Positions 1-51,384 are shown, counted from the first letter of the stretch. The stretch: DNA of 64,000 nucleotides from Dermacentor variabilis (GCF_050947875.1 NC_134572.1:124657105-124721104), one strand, 5' to 3'. The notes: generated by a model from the letters alone, not told the origin. A program made the numbers and translations.

Positions 1-27
1 GGAGCGTAACCATTTCTCTTTGTGCAG

Positions 28-40246
<40,219 letters not shown>

Positions 40247-40505
40247 GGGGCGCCGCCATTCGCGTGGTGCGGCGCGCTGTTCCGGCCTGCGCACTCTTTT
40301 TTTCAGAGCGCATTGCACCGGCGCGCAAGAGCACGCGGTGTTGGAGAAAAACGAAAAGTAGTAAATAGCGTTAAATTCGACCCGGATAATATATATCCTC
40401 CGATATATCTTGGTATGTAATTATTTAAATATTTAATTTGTTATTTAATATAATATTTACAACACTATATGCAAGAACTGTGCGCGCATTTGTAATATTA
40501 CGTGA

Positions 40506-40511
40506 AATAAA
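40506..40511 (+). terminator. Probable polyadenylation signal of ADCY10
   Basis: AATAAA lies 260 bases after the ADCY10 stop and is followed within 40 bases by a T/GT-rich stretch, the expected downstream element. It is the first canonical signal after the stop. Confidence 0.6.
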
Positions 40512-41404
40512 ACTTGTCGTTTCTGTCCCATGTCGTGTTTGAGTTGCAACTCTCCGCCTTCCTGCTTTTGAACCGGTCGGTATAGTAGACTGAGAAAGCT
40601 CCAGCGAGGCAGCCGTGAACGTAGTCGAGAGCGACTGTCAAATATACCTGTAACAAACCACGGCTGAGGTAGGGTCGACACATAGTGCGTTCAAGCTACT
40701 TGTGGCTGTGCCCTATACTTGGATAGGTTGTTACACTTAGCTGCAGCGGCTCACGGGTGCGATTGAGGCTGTTTACTCGCGCGACGTCGACGAGGCGCTC
40801 CTCTACAGGCAGTCGTGGCCAATTCGTGCAAAGGCAAAAAAGAAAGGAAAAGAAAAAAAGGCCTGCGGCACGCTAACGCAAATAACTATTATAGAGCAAA
40901 TTGGTATCTTTCGCGATGAGTCTAATTGGTTAGTTTAATCAATAGCCCATTATAAATTTAAACGCAAGACATTCGACTAATACGAGCACTTGCATTGAGA
41001 AACCTCCAATCGATGTAATACGTGACTGAAATTTTGTGGGCTAAAAAAGCAGACGATATGAAAAAAAAAAAGAAATGCTACGAGAAACGCGCTGTACGTA
41101 TACATTTCGTGGACAAACGGGTCCCTCAGCCACCATTGGTGTACCTTGCAGAGCAAGCGGGGGTTTTATTCAGCAACAAAATGGTGTTGAGCTGCAACAG
41201 ACGACGTGGTTCAAGAGGAAAATTCGCGTTTTATTCTGCCTTTCTTAGACATGGGTGTCCATGGGCTAATTTTTTTTTTCTTTGTTGAAGAAAAAAACAT
41301 GGGTTAGAGCATTGGCCTTCCGTGCAGGGGGAACCGGGTTGATTTATTTAAGGATCGATTGATTTATTTATTAAGGCGAAAACCTTCAATGCGTCATCAG
41401 ACGG

Positions 41405-41530
41405 TGGCCTTGAAAACGCACCGTGCGGTACAGAAATCACGTGGGCTCGCCTCACGCAGAGACGCGGTGTTGCCGCTTCTCGCGTGTTCGCCGTCGTCGT
41501 CTTCCACAGCTGGCTCCAATGCCGCTCACC
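41405..41530 (+). repeat. Interspersed repeat, partial copy 3
   Basis: Shares CTTCTCGCGTGTTCGCCGTCGTCGTCTTCCACAGCTGGCTCC-type order with the 9825 and 10880 copies; the left part is missing. Confidence 0.5.
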
Positions 41531-41584
41531 GTGCAAAAAGAAAAAAAAAAGAGGGGGGGAGGGGGAAGTTGATTGCATAGAGTT

Positions 41585-41850
41585 AATTCAGGCACTCGAA
41601 CCCATGACGACTTTCAGTGGAAATCGTACCCTCAAGCCTAAGTGGGAGTCGAGTTCACAACCTGTGGGGTTAATTCGAGATTGATTAGGGCACAGTGAAT
41701 TAGTATAGAGTTAAGGCCACCGAACCCACGATTTTTGGTGGGAGTCGAACCCACGACCTAAATGAACCTACGAAGTTCATTTAGGCACAGTTAGTTAAGG
41801 CAGCGTCAAATAAGGCACTCGAAACTACGACCATTGGTGGGAGAAAACAA
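41585..41850. repeat. Tandem repeat with TCGAACCCACGACC units
   Basis: Three diverged units start at about 41591, 41715 and 41812 (AGGCACTCGAACCCATGACG, AGGCCACCGAACCCACGAT, AGGCACTCGAAACTACGACC). TGGTGGGAGTCGAACCCACG recurs. The reverse complement of the unit resembles a tRNA B box. Confidence 0.6.
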
Positions 41851-41967
41851 GTAATAAGTAGTAGCAATGCATTCGAATGAGAATGTCAAGTAATGTACAG
41901 TGAATGTCTCTCGAGCGCGCAGGATATCACCTTCACCCTCTTTGGCGTACGCTACAGTGACTGTCAA

Positions 41968-41975
41968 CCTTCTAT

Positions 41976-42006
<31 letters not shown>

Positions 42007-42009
42007 TTG
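41968..42009. repeat. (TTTA)n microsatellite
   Basis: About ten uninterrupted TTTA units. Confidence 0.95.
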
Positions 42010-42289
42010 AATTTAATGGCGCAAGGACGGAGAACTTAGTTCGACACCAGCCGATCGCACATGTCAGTGTGCACCCGCGCATTCGACAGCGGTTAGGTTA
42101 TCTTCAAAATTCATGAAAGATATTCGTTTGAAAAAAAGGAAAATATGACTTGGCGCGCAGAGAAACTATTGGCTTCTAAGCTAAATGTTTCAACTTGTGC
42201 GCAGGAGGCGTCGAATAATCATGTGAATCAGCAAAAAAAATGTCTGACGATTACGACGCTCCCTATAATGCGTCAGCGCCTTTGCAGAT

Positions 42290-42440
42290 GGAGGGGCAGT
42301 ATGGGAACGCTGGCGTGATCAGCGGCGTCGGAGCCAGCTGTGGAAGACCACGACGAACGCGCGAGCAGTGGCACGAACGCGTTCGTGCGGGTTACGCCGA
42401 GGGACGCCGACGCTCAGTCCAGGAATGCGGTTGAGGTGTC
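42290..42440 (-). repeat. Interspersed repeat, inverted copy 4
   Basis: Read on the minus strand it has ACGCGTTCGTGCC, GTCTTCCACAGCTGGCTCC-type motifs as in the 10880 copy. The ACGAACGCGTTCGT word at 42374 is a perfect palindrome. Confidence 0.55.
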
Positions 42441-43011
42441 CTCTGCTGAGAGACAGTTACTGCGCTGCACTTTACCCCAACCTTTCCTTCCCATATTCAA
42501 GAATCTCCTTCTCAGTCCAGGAACGGCCGCATAACCGTATATACTTAACGGGTGATCGTAATTTGGCACACCCTCCCCTCCAGCTCACCGGCTACAATTC
42601 GGCAATTGCAATATGTACCGCAAGTTAATTAACTGAGAAGTTAATTAGCAATATTTTGTTAATTCGTTTATAATGTGTTTCTTTTTCTCGTGCAAGTATA
42701 ACGTCCTCCTCTTCGAATAATCCAGCTCAAGAACACGGATTATAGTATCTACCACAGGCGATTTTTAAAAAATTGCATAAAACTTGGAAATGATCACGCC
42801 CTACAACACGTGCTTTTCGACAACTGTTATCAGATTAGTAAAGGTAGCTGATTCGATGATAACTTTACTCGCTGATGGTCAAAGCAGCGGCGCGTGTGCA
42901 CGACATTCGCCAACACAATGATTAGAAAAGCCTAGCAATTCAATTTACTAAATATTAATTTAGGGTCATGTTGTAAGTGCGAAATTGGGGTTGCGCATTG
43001 CTGAAAGCATA

Positions 43012-43237
43012 TAGATTATGGGGTTTTACGTGCCAAAACCACTTTCTGATTATGAGACACGCCGTTGTGGAGGACTCCGGAAATTTTGACCACCTGGGGA
43101 GCTTTAACGTGCACCTAAATCCAACTACACGGGTGCTTTCGCATTTCGCCCCCATCGAAATGCGACCGTCATGGCCGGGATTCAATCCCGCGACCTCGTG
43201 CTTAGCAGCGCAACACCACAGCCACTGAGCAACCACG
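43012..43237 (-). mobile_element. Ruka SINE, inverted
   Basis: On the minus strand: B box GGGATTGAATCCCGG, TTTCGATGGGGGCGAAATGCG, CTAAATCC/GGTGCACGTTAAAG order and ATAATCAGAAAGTGGTTTTGG, ending CCCCATAAT. Flanks GCTGAAAGCATA (43000) and GCTGGAAGCGTA (43238) look like an aged target duplication. Confidence 0.9.
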
Positions 43238-44283
43238 CTGGAAGCGTAACCTTTTCCCCAGCAACGGTGCATTTGATTGAGCCAGTTCTCAAAATTAGGT
43301 GCTGATCATCTGCAGCGAACCACATTGCCGTTCGAGTTACCGTCTCTCCACAGTGGAAAAAAAAAATGCTATACTGAAATCCTGAAAATGATGCAAGGCG
43401 CAGCGTTAACGGCAAAAGTTTTTGCTTTGTAACTATAATGTATTGTAATTCCAATTATGTAATTATAGAATGCGCCCCTGAAATATGGTAACCAATCACC
43501 AATTAGGGGAATGTTATTTATTCGTATTGCCGATAATCGTGCATGTCCATCGATGCTCTGAAACGGTGCACCAAAATTATATCTGAATCGCCTTTCTCCA
43601 ATTTCCCGAGACCGTCGTCACATACCGTGCCCATTCCTATGGTAAACACATCATTAGTATTCTATCAGGTGTGTCTTGGAGTTTGCTTATTGCCTCTTAC
43701 GAGTCTCAGTACCGGCCCTATCGGCGTGACATGGATGCTACTCGTGGTTTTCGAAAGTCCCGTCTACGTCTGACTTGCTTTATTTCCACAAGTCTGACTC
43801 GGGATGATATGGCGTGGTATCCCCGAAAGGGAAGGTTGTCATTTACCCGGCTGTAGCACGGAACTACAAAGGCTACCGTTCAGTCAATGACAGTTTATCC
43901 CTTTCATATGAACTTTCCTCCACCCTGCGGGCTACCGCAGAACTGAATTGCCATATTCGGTATCCTCGAAAGCGATTGACCGGGAATCCCGTTTCAGCAG
44001 TGCACGCATCACTGGTGGCCCCCGCACGCAAAAGCGTGTGCGTAGGCGACCGGCATCAGACGCTGGGCAGAACAGCCGTCGCGTTGCAAATGACAGTGCA
44101 TATCTTTTCCGCTGTGCCCAAGCCAGCGTGGTCGCAGAACTCACGATTTATTCTTCAAATAAAAACGAAGTTGGCAACCCACCGAAGCGCGTCTCTTCGA
44201 CACTGCGCAATAGCTGCCCGTGATTTGTGCCTTTCGCGTCGCTTTCGTACCCGGAACGCTGCGTTGTGCTGCCAGCTAGCACG

Positions 44284-44323
44284 AAGGAACAGGCCCGACC
44301 GTTCTTGGCCGGGCCTGTTCCTT
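44284..44323. repeat. Perfect inverted repeat (14-bp arms)
   Basis: AAGGAACAGGCCCG at 44284-44297 pairs exactly with CGGGCCTGTTCCTT at 44310-44323; a further CC/GG pair can form inside the 12-base spacer. The stem is GC-rich and would be very stable in RNA or single-stranded DNA. Confidence 0.95.
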
Positions 44324-44993
44324 TACAGCTGCCTGTGACTTCGTTCGTCCTGCGGGTGACTTAGTGCGTACTGGTGAGCGTCAACTGCTACTGCGTCTGC
44401 TCCTTGACGTGCTCTGTTGGGATTTGTGCCACGTCCGAAATCACTGCACGGAAAAAGTCGACGCCGGTATGCGGCGCTCTGCAAAGGCCCCCGAAAGCTA
44501 TGACCGTTAATTCGTTCTTTACTTGGCTACTGGTAAGTGAAAGCTTCTCGGATCCTGTCTTTCTTTAAGAAGAGAACATGCGTGTAGCGTACTGTGTCAG
44601 CTAGTCATACAAAAACTAGAATAGGTGAACTTATCGATATGTGGCGCAAATGAGAGTGTAGAGAAATATTATCTTCCGCCGCAACACCCATGTCTATTTA
44701 GGCTAAGCATGCAGGACACGATACTTCGGATTGACGAGCGAACTGCAGCTGAATCGAATGTCCATAGCTCGGTTAGTTTGCAGCGGAGGTCACGCGCATA
44801 GTACGTACGTAAGTCACCCTGAGCGCTTGTATGACGTGTTCGCGTAATGCGAACTAGTTTACAGGATTTGACGCCCCGAAAGCGCGCAGTGGGACGCGAC
44901 GAGTGTGGGGGGCTGTGCGCGCATGCGACTATGAAGCAGAATGCACCTTTCACGTATAGGAACATAGCGCGACCCTCTGAAATGATTTAAAGA

Positions 44994-45215
44994 AAGCCGT
45001 GGTTTTTACGCGCCAAAACCACAATATTATCTTTAGGCGCGCCATAGTGGATTAATTTAGACCACTTAGAGTTCAACGTGCACTCGATGTATGACACACG
45101 TGAGGTTTTTTTTTTTTTTTTTTTCACTTCGCCCCCATCGGAATGCGGCCGCCATGAGCCGTGATGGGATCTCGCGACCTCGGGCAGCAGCCCGATCGCT
45201 TATCACGCCATCGCC
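44994..45215 (-). mobile_element. Ruka-like SINE, inverted, with internal T-run
   Basis: Carries the usual TACGCGCCAAAACCAC end, TCAACGTGCAC middle and TTCGCCCCCATCGGAATGCG core on the plus strand. The B box is poor and a run of about 20 T interrupts the body at 45104-45124. Confidence 0.8.
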
Positions 45216-45535
45216 TTTCACGAGCTAAGAGTGTACGAGTTGTAAAAATATCGAAGTGCGCATGTTCTGCACACTATGTCACAAGTGCAAACATATATGA
45301 GACGTGACGAAGGCCAGTGCGTATAACTCAGAGGAGCAAGAAAGTGTGGGTCATTGTCATTTGCAATGGCATCGCGTGTTACTTGCAACCCTATGCTACC
45401 TTATGTTTGAAACGGTGTTAAAGAGGTGCGCACGCCAAATAAACTGGCGCATGTGGAACGATGCAATATTGTTCTACCCAACCCTGAAGCGCTTGAAGAT
45501 TGAAGAGGTCGACCGCCAAGGGACTAAAATCGTTC

Positions 45536-45541
45536 TTTATT
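45536..45541 (-). terminator. Polyadenylation signal of the secreted-protein gene
   Basis: AATAAA on the minus strand, 52 bases after the stop codon. Confidence 0.6.
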
Positions 45542-45592
45542 TAAAAGTGTCTAAATTGGAAGAACCTACGGACTTTCTTTTCTGCACAATAT

Positions 45593-46125
45593 TTACGACG
45601 TGTTCTTGAGAAACCTGCCTAACGGCGATTGAGAACACGTCGAGTAGAGCGACTCGCAGCCGAGACCGGACAGTCCTCCCAGCAGCCCCTTGAGCAGATT
45701 CTCGTTGTTCCCGTGGGCTTGGACGGCTCCGGTGAGCGATCGCAGCATGGCTGCGACCGTGGGATACTTTCGGACGGCGTCCTCGGTGATTTCGCACACG
45801 GCGCGGGTGCGGCAGACTTCGGTGTCCAGGCCCACAACGCGAAGCAGGTCACGCCCCAGGTCGGGAGACACGCTGTCTACGACGACAGAGCCGAAGGCGC
45901 GGAAGCTCGCCTGAAGCAGGTCGCCGAGCACGGGAACGTGCGTGAGGCCGAATAGTGCCAAGTAAAGGAGTCCGAGCACGAGCAGGACAGGCTTGAGTGT
46001 GCCCAGGGCCACGGCGACGGCTGGACCGGCGAGTGCTAGCGCCAGAGGAAAGAGAGACACCGGAATGGAGCGGCTGGCCTCGGTGACGTCCGTGTCCGAG
46101 GACAGGTTGAACCGCACGCTGCTAC
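45593..46125 (-). CDS. Secreted protein exon 2 (hydrophobic segment and four cysteines)
   Basis: The exon begins after TTTTCAG and finishes the Gly codon. It encodes residues 21-197 and ends FLKNTS-stop. The same stretch is open in two other frames, which are shadows. Confidence 0.88.
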
Positions 46126-46562
46126 CTGAAAACGTGAGAAGCAAGAGACCAAACTTAGCGATTGCGAAAGTGCAATGTACTAAAAAAAATAAATAAAGGG
46201 AGCGGGGTACAGTAAAATGTTCACGCGCATGCAAAGGCATGGCGAGACGGCCATACGAAATACAGGCACGAATACAGTGAAAACGTCAGCGTCGATTACG
46301 GTTGCAGCTGCATTGGAGAGAGAGGAAATGCTGGAAACAATAACGCCCAAGCATATCGCCAGGAATCAAGGAAGAAAGACAACAGCTAAACAGTGACTTA
46401 CCAGTGCTCGGCACGAAAACGGAAACGTAAGGTACGCTGCATTATCAATACTAAGGAGAAGCCAATTCAGAAGAGAAAAATGAAAATGCGCCAATACTCA
46501 CCGCTGACAAGCGCCAGACGGGGCAGCAGGACGACGAGGAAAGACAACGCGAGGGCGTGCAT
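45593..46562 (-). CDS. Unknown secreted or membrane protein, 197 residues, two exons
   Basis: Exon 1 is 46562-46502 (ATG to donor GTGAGT) and exon 2 is 46125-45593 (acceptor CGTTTTCAG to TAA); phase 1 joins. Residues 1-19 are a signal peptide (MHALALSFLVVLLPRLALVS). After a short polar part with an NLS sequon comes a hydrophobic stretch at about 45-81 (AGPAVAVALGTLKPVLLVLG core) that could cross the membrane or form one or two long helices. Cysteines fall in two pairs, C125/C131 (EVCRTRAVCE) and C177/C184, which suggests two extracellular disulfides. I do not recognise the family; small arthropod cuticle or surface proteins with 'C.....C' pairs are a possibility only. A TATA-like box lies upstream and AATAAA downstream. 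Confidence 0.85.
46502..46562 (-). CDS. Secreted protein exon 1 (signal peptide)
   Basis: Twenty codons plus one base. It contains nearly the whole signal peptide; the donor is GTGAGT. The ATG is the first one after the TATA-like box. Confidence 0.85.
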
Positions 46563-46637
46563 CTTGGTGATCACCGGGAACGTGCCGTGCCGACTGTGCT
46601 GCGGGTAAGAATGACGACCGGAGCTTTGCGGAAGCGC

Positions 46638-46645
46638 TTAATATA
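46638..46645 (-). promoter_or_regulatory. TATA-like box of the secreted-protein gene
   Basis: TATATTAA on the minus strand, 76 bases before the ATG; a start about 30 bases downstream would give a 5' UTR of roughly 45 bases. Inferred from position only. Confidence 0.5.
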
Positions 46646-47070
46646 CAGCCTTTTCACTGCAGCGCAGCCAACGGACACTGCTATTGGACTAACTGATACT
46701 TTTCACGGAAGCTGTCACCCTTCCCCAAGGTTGCTTTCCTTATTACGGATTGACTTGGGGAGTGGGGGTGATGCCTGTATCAGCTGTAGCTTATAGGTGA
46801 GATGAGATAGAATGGGCAGATAAGGTGAAAAGGGTGTCATGCTCACTATTATCTCATGCTCACTATTAGTCTAGTCGCGTCAGCGAGATGGTCTCCCACA
46901 GAGGTAGCAAAGCAAGAACGTAGTAACCAGGGAATTACGGTGCTATGGGAGGCGAGCGTTGGTGGATTCTCCGCCCTGTTTTAACTCGGCCGTGAAGCAT
47001 AGGCACGCCTTTCATCCTTAATCTCTTGAAGCGTTGGCTCGTTCCGCACTCAAGCGTGAAATTCGTTGTC

Positions 47071-47310
47071 ACACCCTTTGGGGTGTATCTCTGCCACGCA
47101 ACAATAATAATCTGCCTTGCTTGCGTTTCCTTTCTTGAAAACGCCGCGCCCGCTACTTTTATGTTGGGAATGCTATGCCCTGCTGATAACGCGCATGCCG
47201 TTCGTTACTGCGAAGTAGCGGGCTCGCCGCGTTAAAGAAAGGAAATGCGGACAAGACAGATGACGATTATCGTTGTGTGGCAAAAGGGTGTAATTTTGCT
47301 TAAGAGTGTA
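47071..47310. mobile_element. MITE with long inverted repeats, tandem copy 1
   Basis: Starts ACACCCTTTGGGGTGT and ends AAAAGGGTGTAATTTTGCTTAAGAGTGTA. A left arm with GCGTTTCCTTTCTTGAAAACG pairs with a right arm with GTTAAAGAAAGGAAATGCGG, so most of the element is one long hairpin about 240 bases. Confidence 0.85.
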
Positions 47311-47467
47311 CAGTCACATTGCAAAACAATCGCAAACCATGACAATCTAAACAAACGCGAACGAAATCAAACCAAGCAAACCAAACAAGCACGTGCAAGA
47401 GCTGACGCAAGCAGACGATAGTACGATACGAGCGGTGACTAGATACGAGTATACTTTAAGAAATGGT

Positions 47468-47724
47468 TATACCCTTTGGGGTGTATATTTTCCACACAAA
47501 AATAATCGTCATCTGTCTCGCCCGCATTTTCTTTCTTGAAAACGCTGCGCTCCTTACTTTCCTGCCGAGAATGCTATGTCATGCTGATAACGCGCATGCC
47601 GTTCGTGATTTGGAAGTACCGGTCTCGCAGCGTTAAAGAAAGGAAATGCGGGCAAAACAGATGACGATTATCGTTGTCTGGCAAATATACATCCGAAAGG
47701 GTGTAGACTTTTTTTAGAGTGCAC
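47468..47724. mobile_element. MITE with long inverted repeats, tandem copy 2
   Basis: Same layout: TACCCTTTGGGGTGTAT, then AATAATCGTCATCTGTCTCG pairing with ACAGATGACGATTATCGTTG on the right. The right end is slightly rearranged (CATCCGAAAGGGTGTAG). Confidence 0.85.
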
Positions 47725-47808
47725 GGGGGGCTTAAACAAATGTTCCAAAAGGATGTAAACATCCCAAAGGCTGTAAACCTATTTTAGAGTGCACTCTTAA
47801 ACAAATGT

Positions 47809-48050
47809 ACACCCTTTGGGGTGTATGTTTGCCACACAACGATAATCGTCATCTGTATTGCTTGGGATTCCTTCCTTGAAAACGCTGCGCTACATTCCTG
47901 TCGAGAATATTGCGCTGTCATGCTGATAACGGGCATGACATTCGTGACTTATAAGTACCGTGCTCGCCGCATTAAAGAAAGGAAATGCGGACAAGACAGA
48001 TGACGATTATTGTTGTGTGGCAAAAGGGTGTAATTTTGCTTAACAGTGTA
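47809..48050. mobile_element. MITE with long inverted repeats, tandem copy 3
   Basis: ACACCCTTTGGGGTGTATG at the left; CCACACAACGATAATCGTCA pairs with TGACGATTATTGTTGTGTGG on the right. It ends TAACAGTGTA like copy 1. Orientation is the same in all three. Confidence 0.87.
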
Positions 48051-49164
48051 CGCATCGAGCGGTCGGGTGGGCCCGAATGACGCCAGTTTCCCGCGCGCAC
48101 GACACTAAAGGAGCCGCTCTCATTGGTCTCCGTCGTTCGCAGTTCGCGCCTTTCATCTCCCCCTCCGCGTTCGCTCTTTCATCTTAAGCTGTGCTTGTTC
48201 GCTTGGTTACGCCGCCGACGCTCGCCGCAAGAACGGGCGCCTATGAGCTGCGCTCTAAAAAGAAGACGTTTCGGCATCTGGAAATGCACCATGCATGTTT
48301 CTGCTGATCGTTGACAACAAAGGAACTAGCTCAAGAATACTTATTCAGTATCGGTCGGAATGATTTGAAGAATACAGGATACAGACTTCCGTTTCTTTCA
48401 ATTCTATTGGTAGCAGACAGAACTATCGGAGATTCAATCCAAATCTAGCCAAGAAAGGTAGATTTCATTCCGTTGCCAGAATTCCGACATGTTCCCACTT
48501 ATTCTTGAATCCCATGCTCGGTGCGTGTCCATTGACGGCGTCTTCACACGCACCTCCCTTTGCTGCCGTTCTTGTGCTGTGGGTGTCTGTTTACCATAAG
48601 AGCAAATTCAAAATCGTCTCGTTCCAAGCTGTATATGTGCTGTGGCATGTATATGCTGTTTCTACTGAACGTGGCTGAAGGTCGCGATATGCTCTCGCGC
48701 TACCATTACTCGAAAGACAAGTCAAACACGAAGCGGTTTCATTGCGTTTACGCCCCTTGCCGCGGTCGCACATTTTCCTCCGCACTGCCGTAACAGCCGT
48801 GTACGAAGCCGCGTGATCTAAAAGGAAAAAGAAAAAAATATGCAGACCCTACGCACTGTGGCAATCGATGTAAGCGAAGCTTTTTGTGCTGCTTGCTCTG
48901 ATTGACGATAATTAGCGGTGATATTGACGGCGAAACTTAATTTGTTCAACGTTTAACACGAGAGTGGTGAGGAGATGTTAAACGCTACATTGCGTGAACC
49001 ACTGTTGTTTGCCTGCGTAGTTCACAGAACACACAGGGAGAGGTGTTTGCTTGACGCGTTGTTGTGAACCATATTTTATAACTTCTGAGAGGGTTGAGCG
49101 TTGTCATTTCCTCACATACCACATCGCATTGTGACAGAAGTATTAAACTTGAATTGGACTACGG

Positions 49165-49385
49165 GCTGCACGCTCTAAAACCGCCATCGGATTCAGAGGC
49201 ACGCCGTAGTGGCGGACTCCGGATTGATTTTGACACCGTGATGTTCTCTAACGTGTCCCAAAACCTAAGTGCACGTGCGTTGTCTATTTCGCCCCCGTCG
49301 AAATGCTGCTGCCGCGGTCGGGATAAATCCGTGACCTCTGGCAATGCCATAGCCGCAAAGCTACCGCGGCGGGCACAGAAGTGTT
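49165..49385 (-). mobile_element. Ruka-like SINE, inverted, decayed
   Basis: Plus-strand order GTAGTGGCGGACTCCGGATT, CCTAAGTGCACGTG, TTTCGCCCCCGTCGAAATGC and CGCGGTCGGGATAAATCCG matches the reverse complement of the 39551 copy with many changes. Confidence 0.75.
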
Positions 49386-50685
49386 GATTTAACCGCTGAC
49401 CGCTTCCGTAGTGTTGCCTGGATTCTGCGGCGCGCTTTAATTGATACGGCTCTCCTTCTGCACTCCCTGCGTAATTTACCCGCTTGACATATCTGGTGTT
49501 CATTTTTGAGAAATAGCAGGAACTTACTGTACCGTACCTTGAATATGAGTTTATCCTGTTTCCCCGCAACCTTGCCTTGCTTCTCACGGCACCTTTTCCC
49601 CCTCCCTCCTTGTATCGGAACTGCCTCTTCTACCTCCTCCCTACAGCTATATCTACGCCCCCTCTAGACTACCATGTTAGTAGAAAGGGAAGCGCTACAG
49701 TTTCTGCAATGCTTTTGACGGTTGTCACGGATAATTACTGATGTCGAGAGGTTAGTGCGGCGACGCCCAGGTAGCTCCAGTGGGCATTGTGCACATAGGA
49801 CGCGGTGGAGCCCAAACGAGTTTCTCGCTTCGCCTTTCCTCTCTGACTCTCATGTATACACAAGCTCTGACACGCTGCTGTGGCAGCAGCCACAGCAGCA
49901 GCAGCAGCAGTGGGAAAGTCTAAGGAAGAGGCAAAGAAAGCTTCGCTTTAAAAGACATCAGATCATTTCACCGTAACTACACTGAATTTCGTCGTCAGTT
50001 CATCATTTGCAATGTTCTGCGTGCCATGAGTCATAACTTGGGATGCCGTATTGTTTAGCCAGCAGCGTGAGCGAATGTGAAGGGAACGGGCAACATAGTT
50101 TCGCTCTAGGCTCGGCGTATTTTAACGGCACGTCTCCAGCCATCCTTTCCACCGCCAGTTCTATACGAATTTTTTCTGCTATCCAGAATGACCCAAAGGT
50201 TCTGGACGTGGCGACTGTTTCACTTACCCCTTGATGTATTTTTCGACGTGCTAAAGAAAAAGAACATGATCGATAATTGCTGCATTATTAGACAACATAC
50301 GTACCAATAGTCGTCAGAGAATTCACCCTTATAACATTGCGATCTCATAATCACATACCATGGCCTGGCTTCGTACACTAGTACTGAGCACTTTCATTTA
50401 TCATACGACTTATCTCTTAATTTCATTATTTGCTGTTTGATATAGTTGTGCCGTTGGCTCTTAGTTCATCGAGCCTGTCTAGTACGCTGTTAACCTCCGA
50501 CTTTGAGTCACGGGGTTAATCTAATATCCGCTGGTTAGTTTCATGACTCATTTTTTCCACCGTGCGTCAGGGTTTTTCTATATTTTTTTTTATTTTCTCC
50601 CGAACGCCTTCAAAGGCGACAGCAAGGAAGCAGTATAGTAACGCTATAATCAGCGACCACTAGCCGGACGGCGTTCCGGCTATTA

Positions 50686-51384
50686 GAGAGTTTTAGAATA
50701 GGGGCCCCAAATGTTTTGGGGCCCCAAAGAAATAGCGTCGAAGCCACTGCGCATGCGCAAGACGCAAACTCCGTTTGGGTTTTGCGTTGGGAACGCTATT
50801 TCACCGATTTAGCGGGAACCCAAATAGCGGTCCCAAAAGCTTTGCGTCGGCAAACATGGCGGCACCCATCGAAGCGACGGCTCTAACCTAGCACAAAACT
50901 GGGTTCGATTCGCGGTAACGCGTGAGGTTCGCAAGCTAGGAGAAGTGACTGCGGTTATCGCTTTCTCTCAAGTAGCGTGTGTTATGAAGATTGACTCATT
51001 AGACGCCGCTGATTTTGAATTCGATTGTGGATTTTATGGTTCGTAGGCCTAACACGGCTAAGCTTGGCTGGTGAAGGCTAGTAAAGTTGGTTTTCTCAAA
51101 ACTAAGTGCAACTAATTGTTTGCTGCTTACAGAATAACCTCTAAATTGTAATTAAACGCGAATGCACGCAAGTCAAGATTATTATTTCTATCATAAAATG
51201 GTATATTTTATTTAATTATTTCTAATAGCTTTTCTTTGACGCCGTAGTGGCGCTGTCAGCGCAAGACGCTATCCGCAAACGTAATACCCTATTCTAAAAC
51301 TCTTCACTCCTACGTGCCCCAACGCTAACGCCCGCAAAGCTCTTTGGGGCCCCAAACTATTGGGGCCCCTATTCTAAAACTCCC
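50686..51384. mobile_element. 699-bp MITE with TA target duplication
   Basis: Starts GAGAGTTTTAGAATAGGGGC and ends GCCCCTATTCTAAAACTCCC, flanked by TA on each side (50684-50685 and 51385-51386). Each end carries a second, inner palindrome (TTGGGGCCCCAA). A third copy of the terminus (CCCTATTCTAAAACTCTT) lies inside at 51287-51304, so one element may have inserted into or captured part of another. No transposase frame; probably a mariner-type non-autonomous element. Confidence 0.85.

Larger units (their letters stand above)
40247..45592. other. Intergenic region with repeats
   Basis: Holds the ADCY10 3' UTR, fragments of the 9825-type repeat (41405-41530 and inverted 42290-42440), a tandem repeat with tRNA B-box-like words (41585-41850), TTTA microsatellite (41968-42009), Ruka copies (43012-43237, 44994-45215) and a strong hairpin (44284-44323). 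No convincing gene seen. Confidence 0.6.

Noticed and set aside
44511..44533. ATG with hydrophobic codons and a GTAAGT donor (possible signal-peptide exon)
   Set aside because: Only eleven codons, no promoter motif and no compatible second exon found downstream on the plus strand.
45304..45609. 101-residue plus-strand frame
   Set aside because: It overlaps the 3' end and polyadenylation signal of the minus-strand secreted-protein gene and has no recognisable domain.
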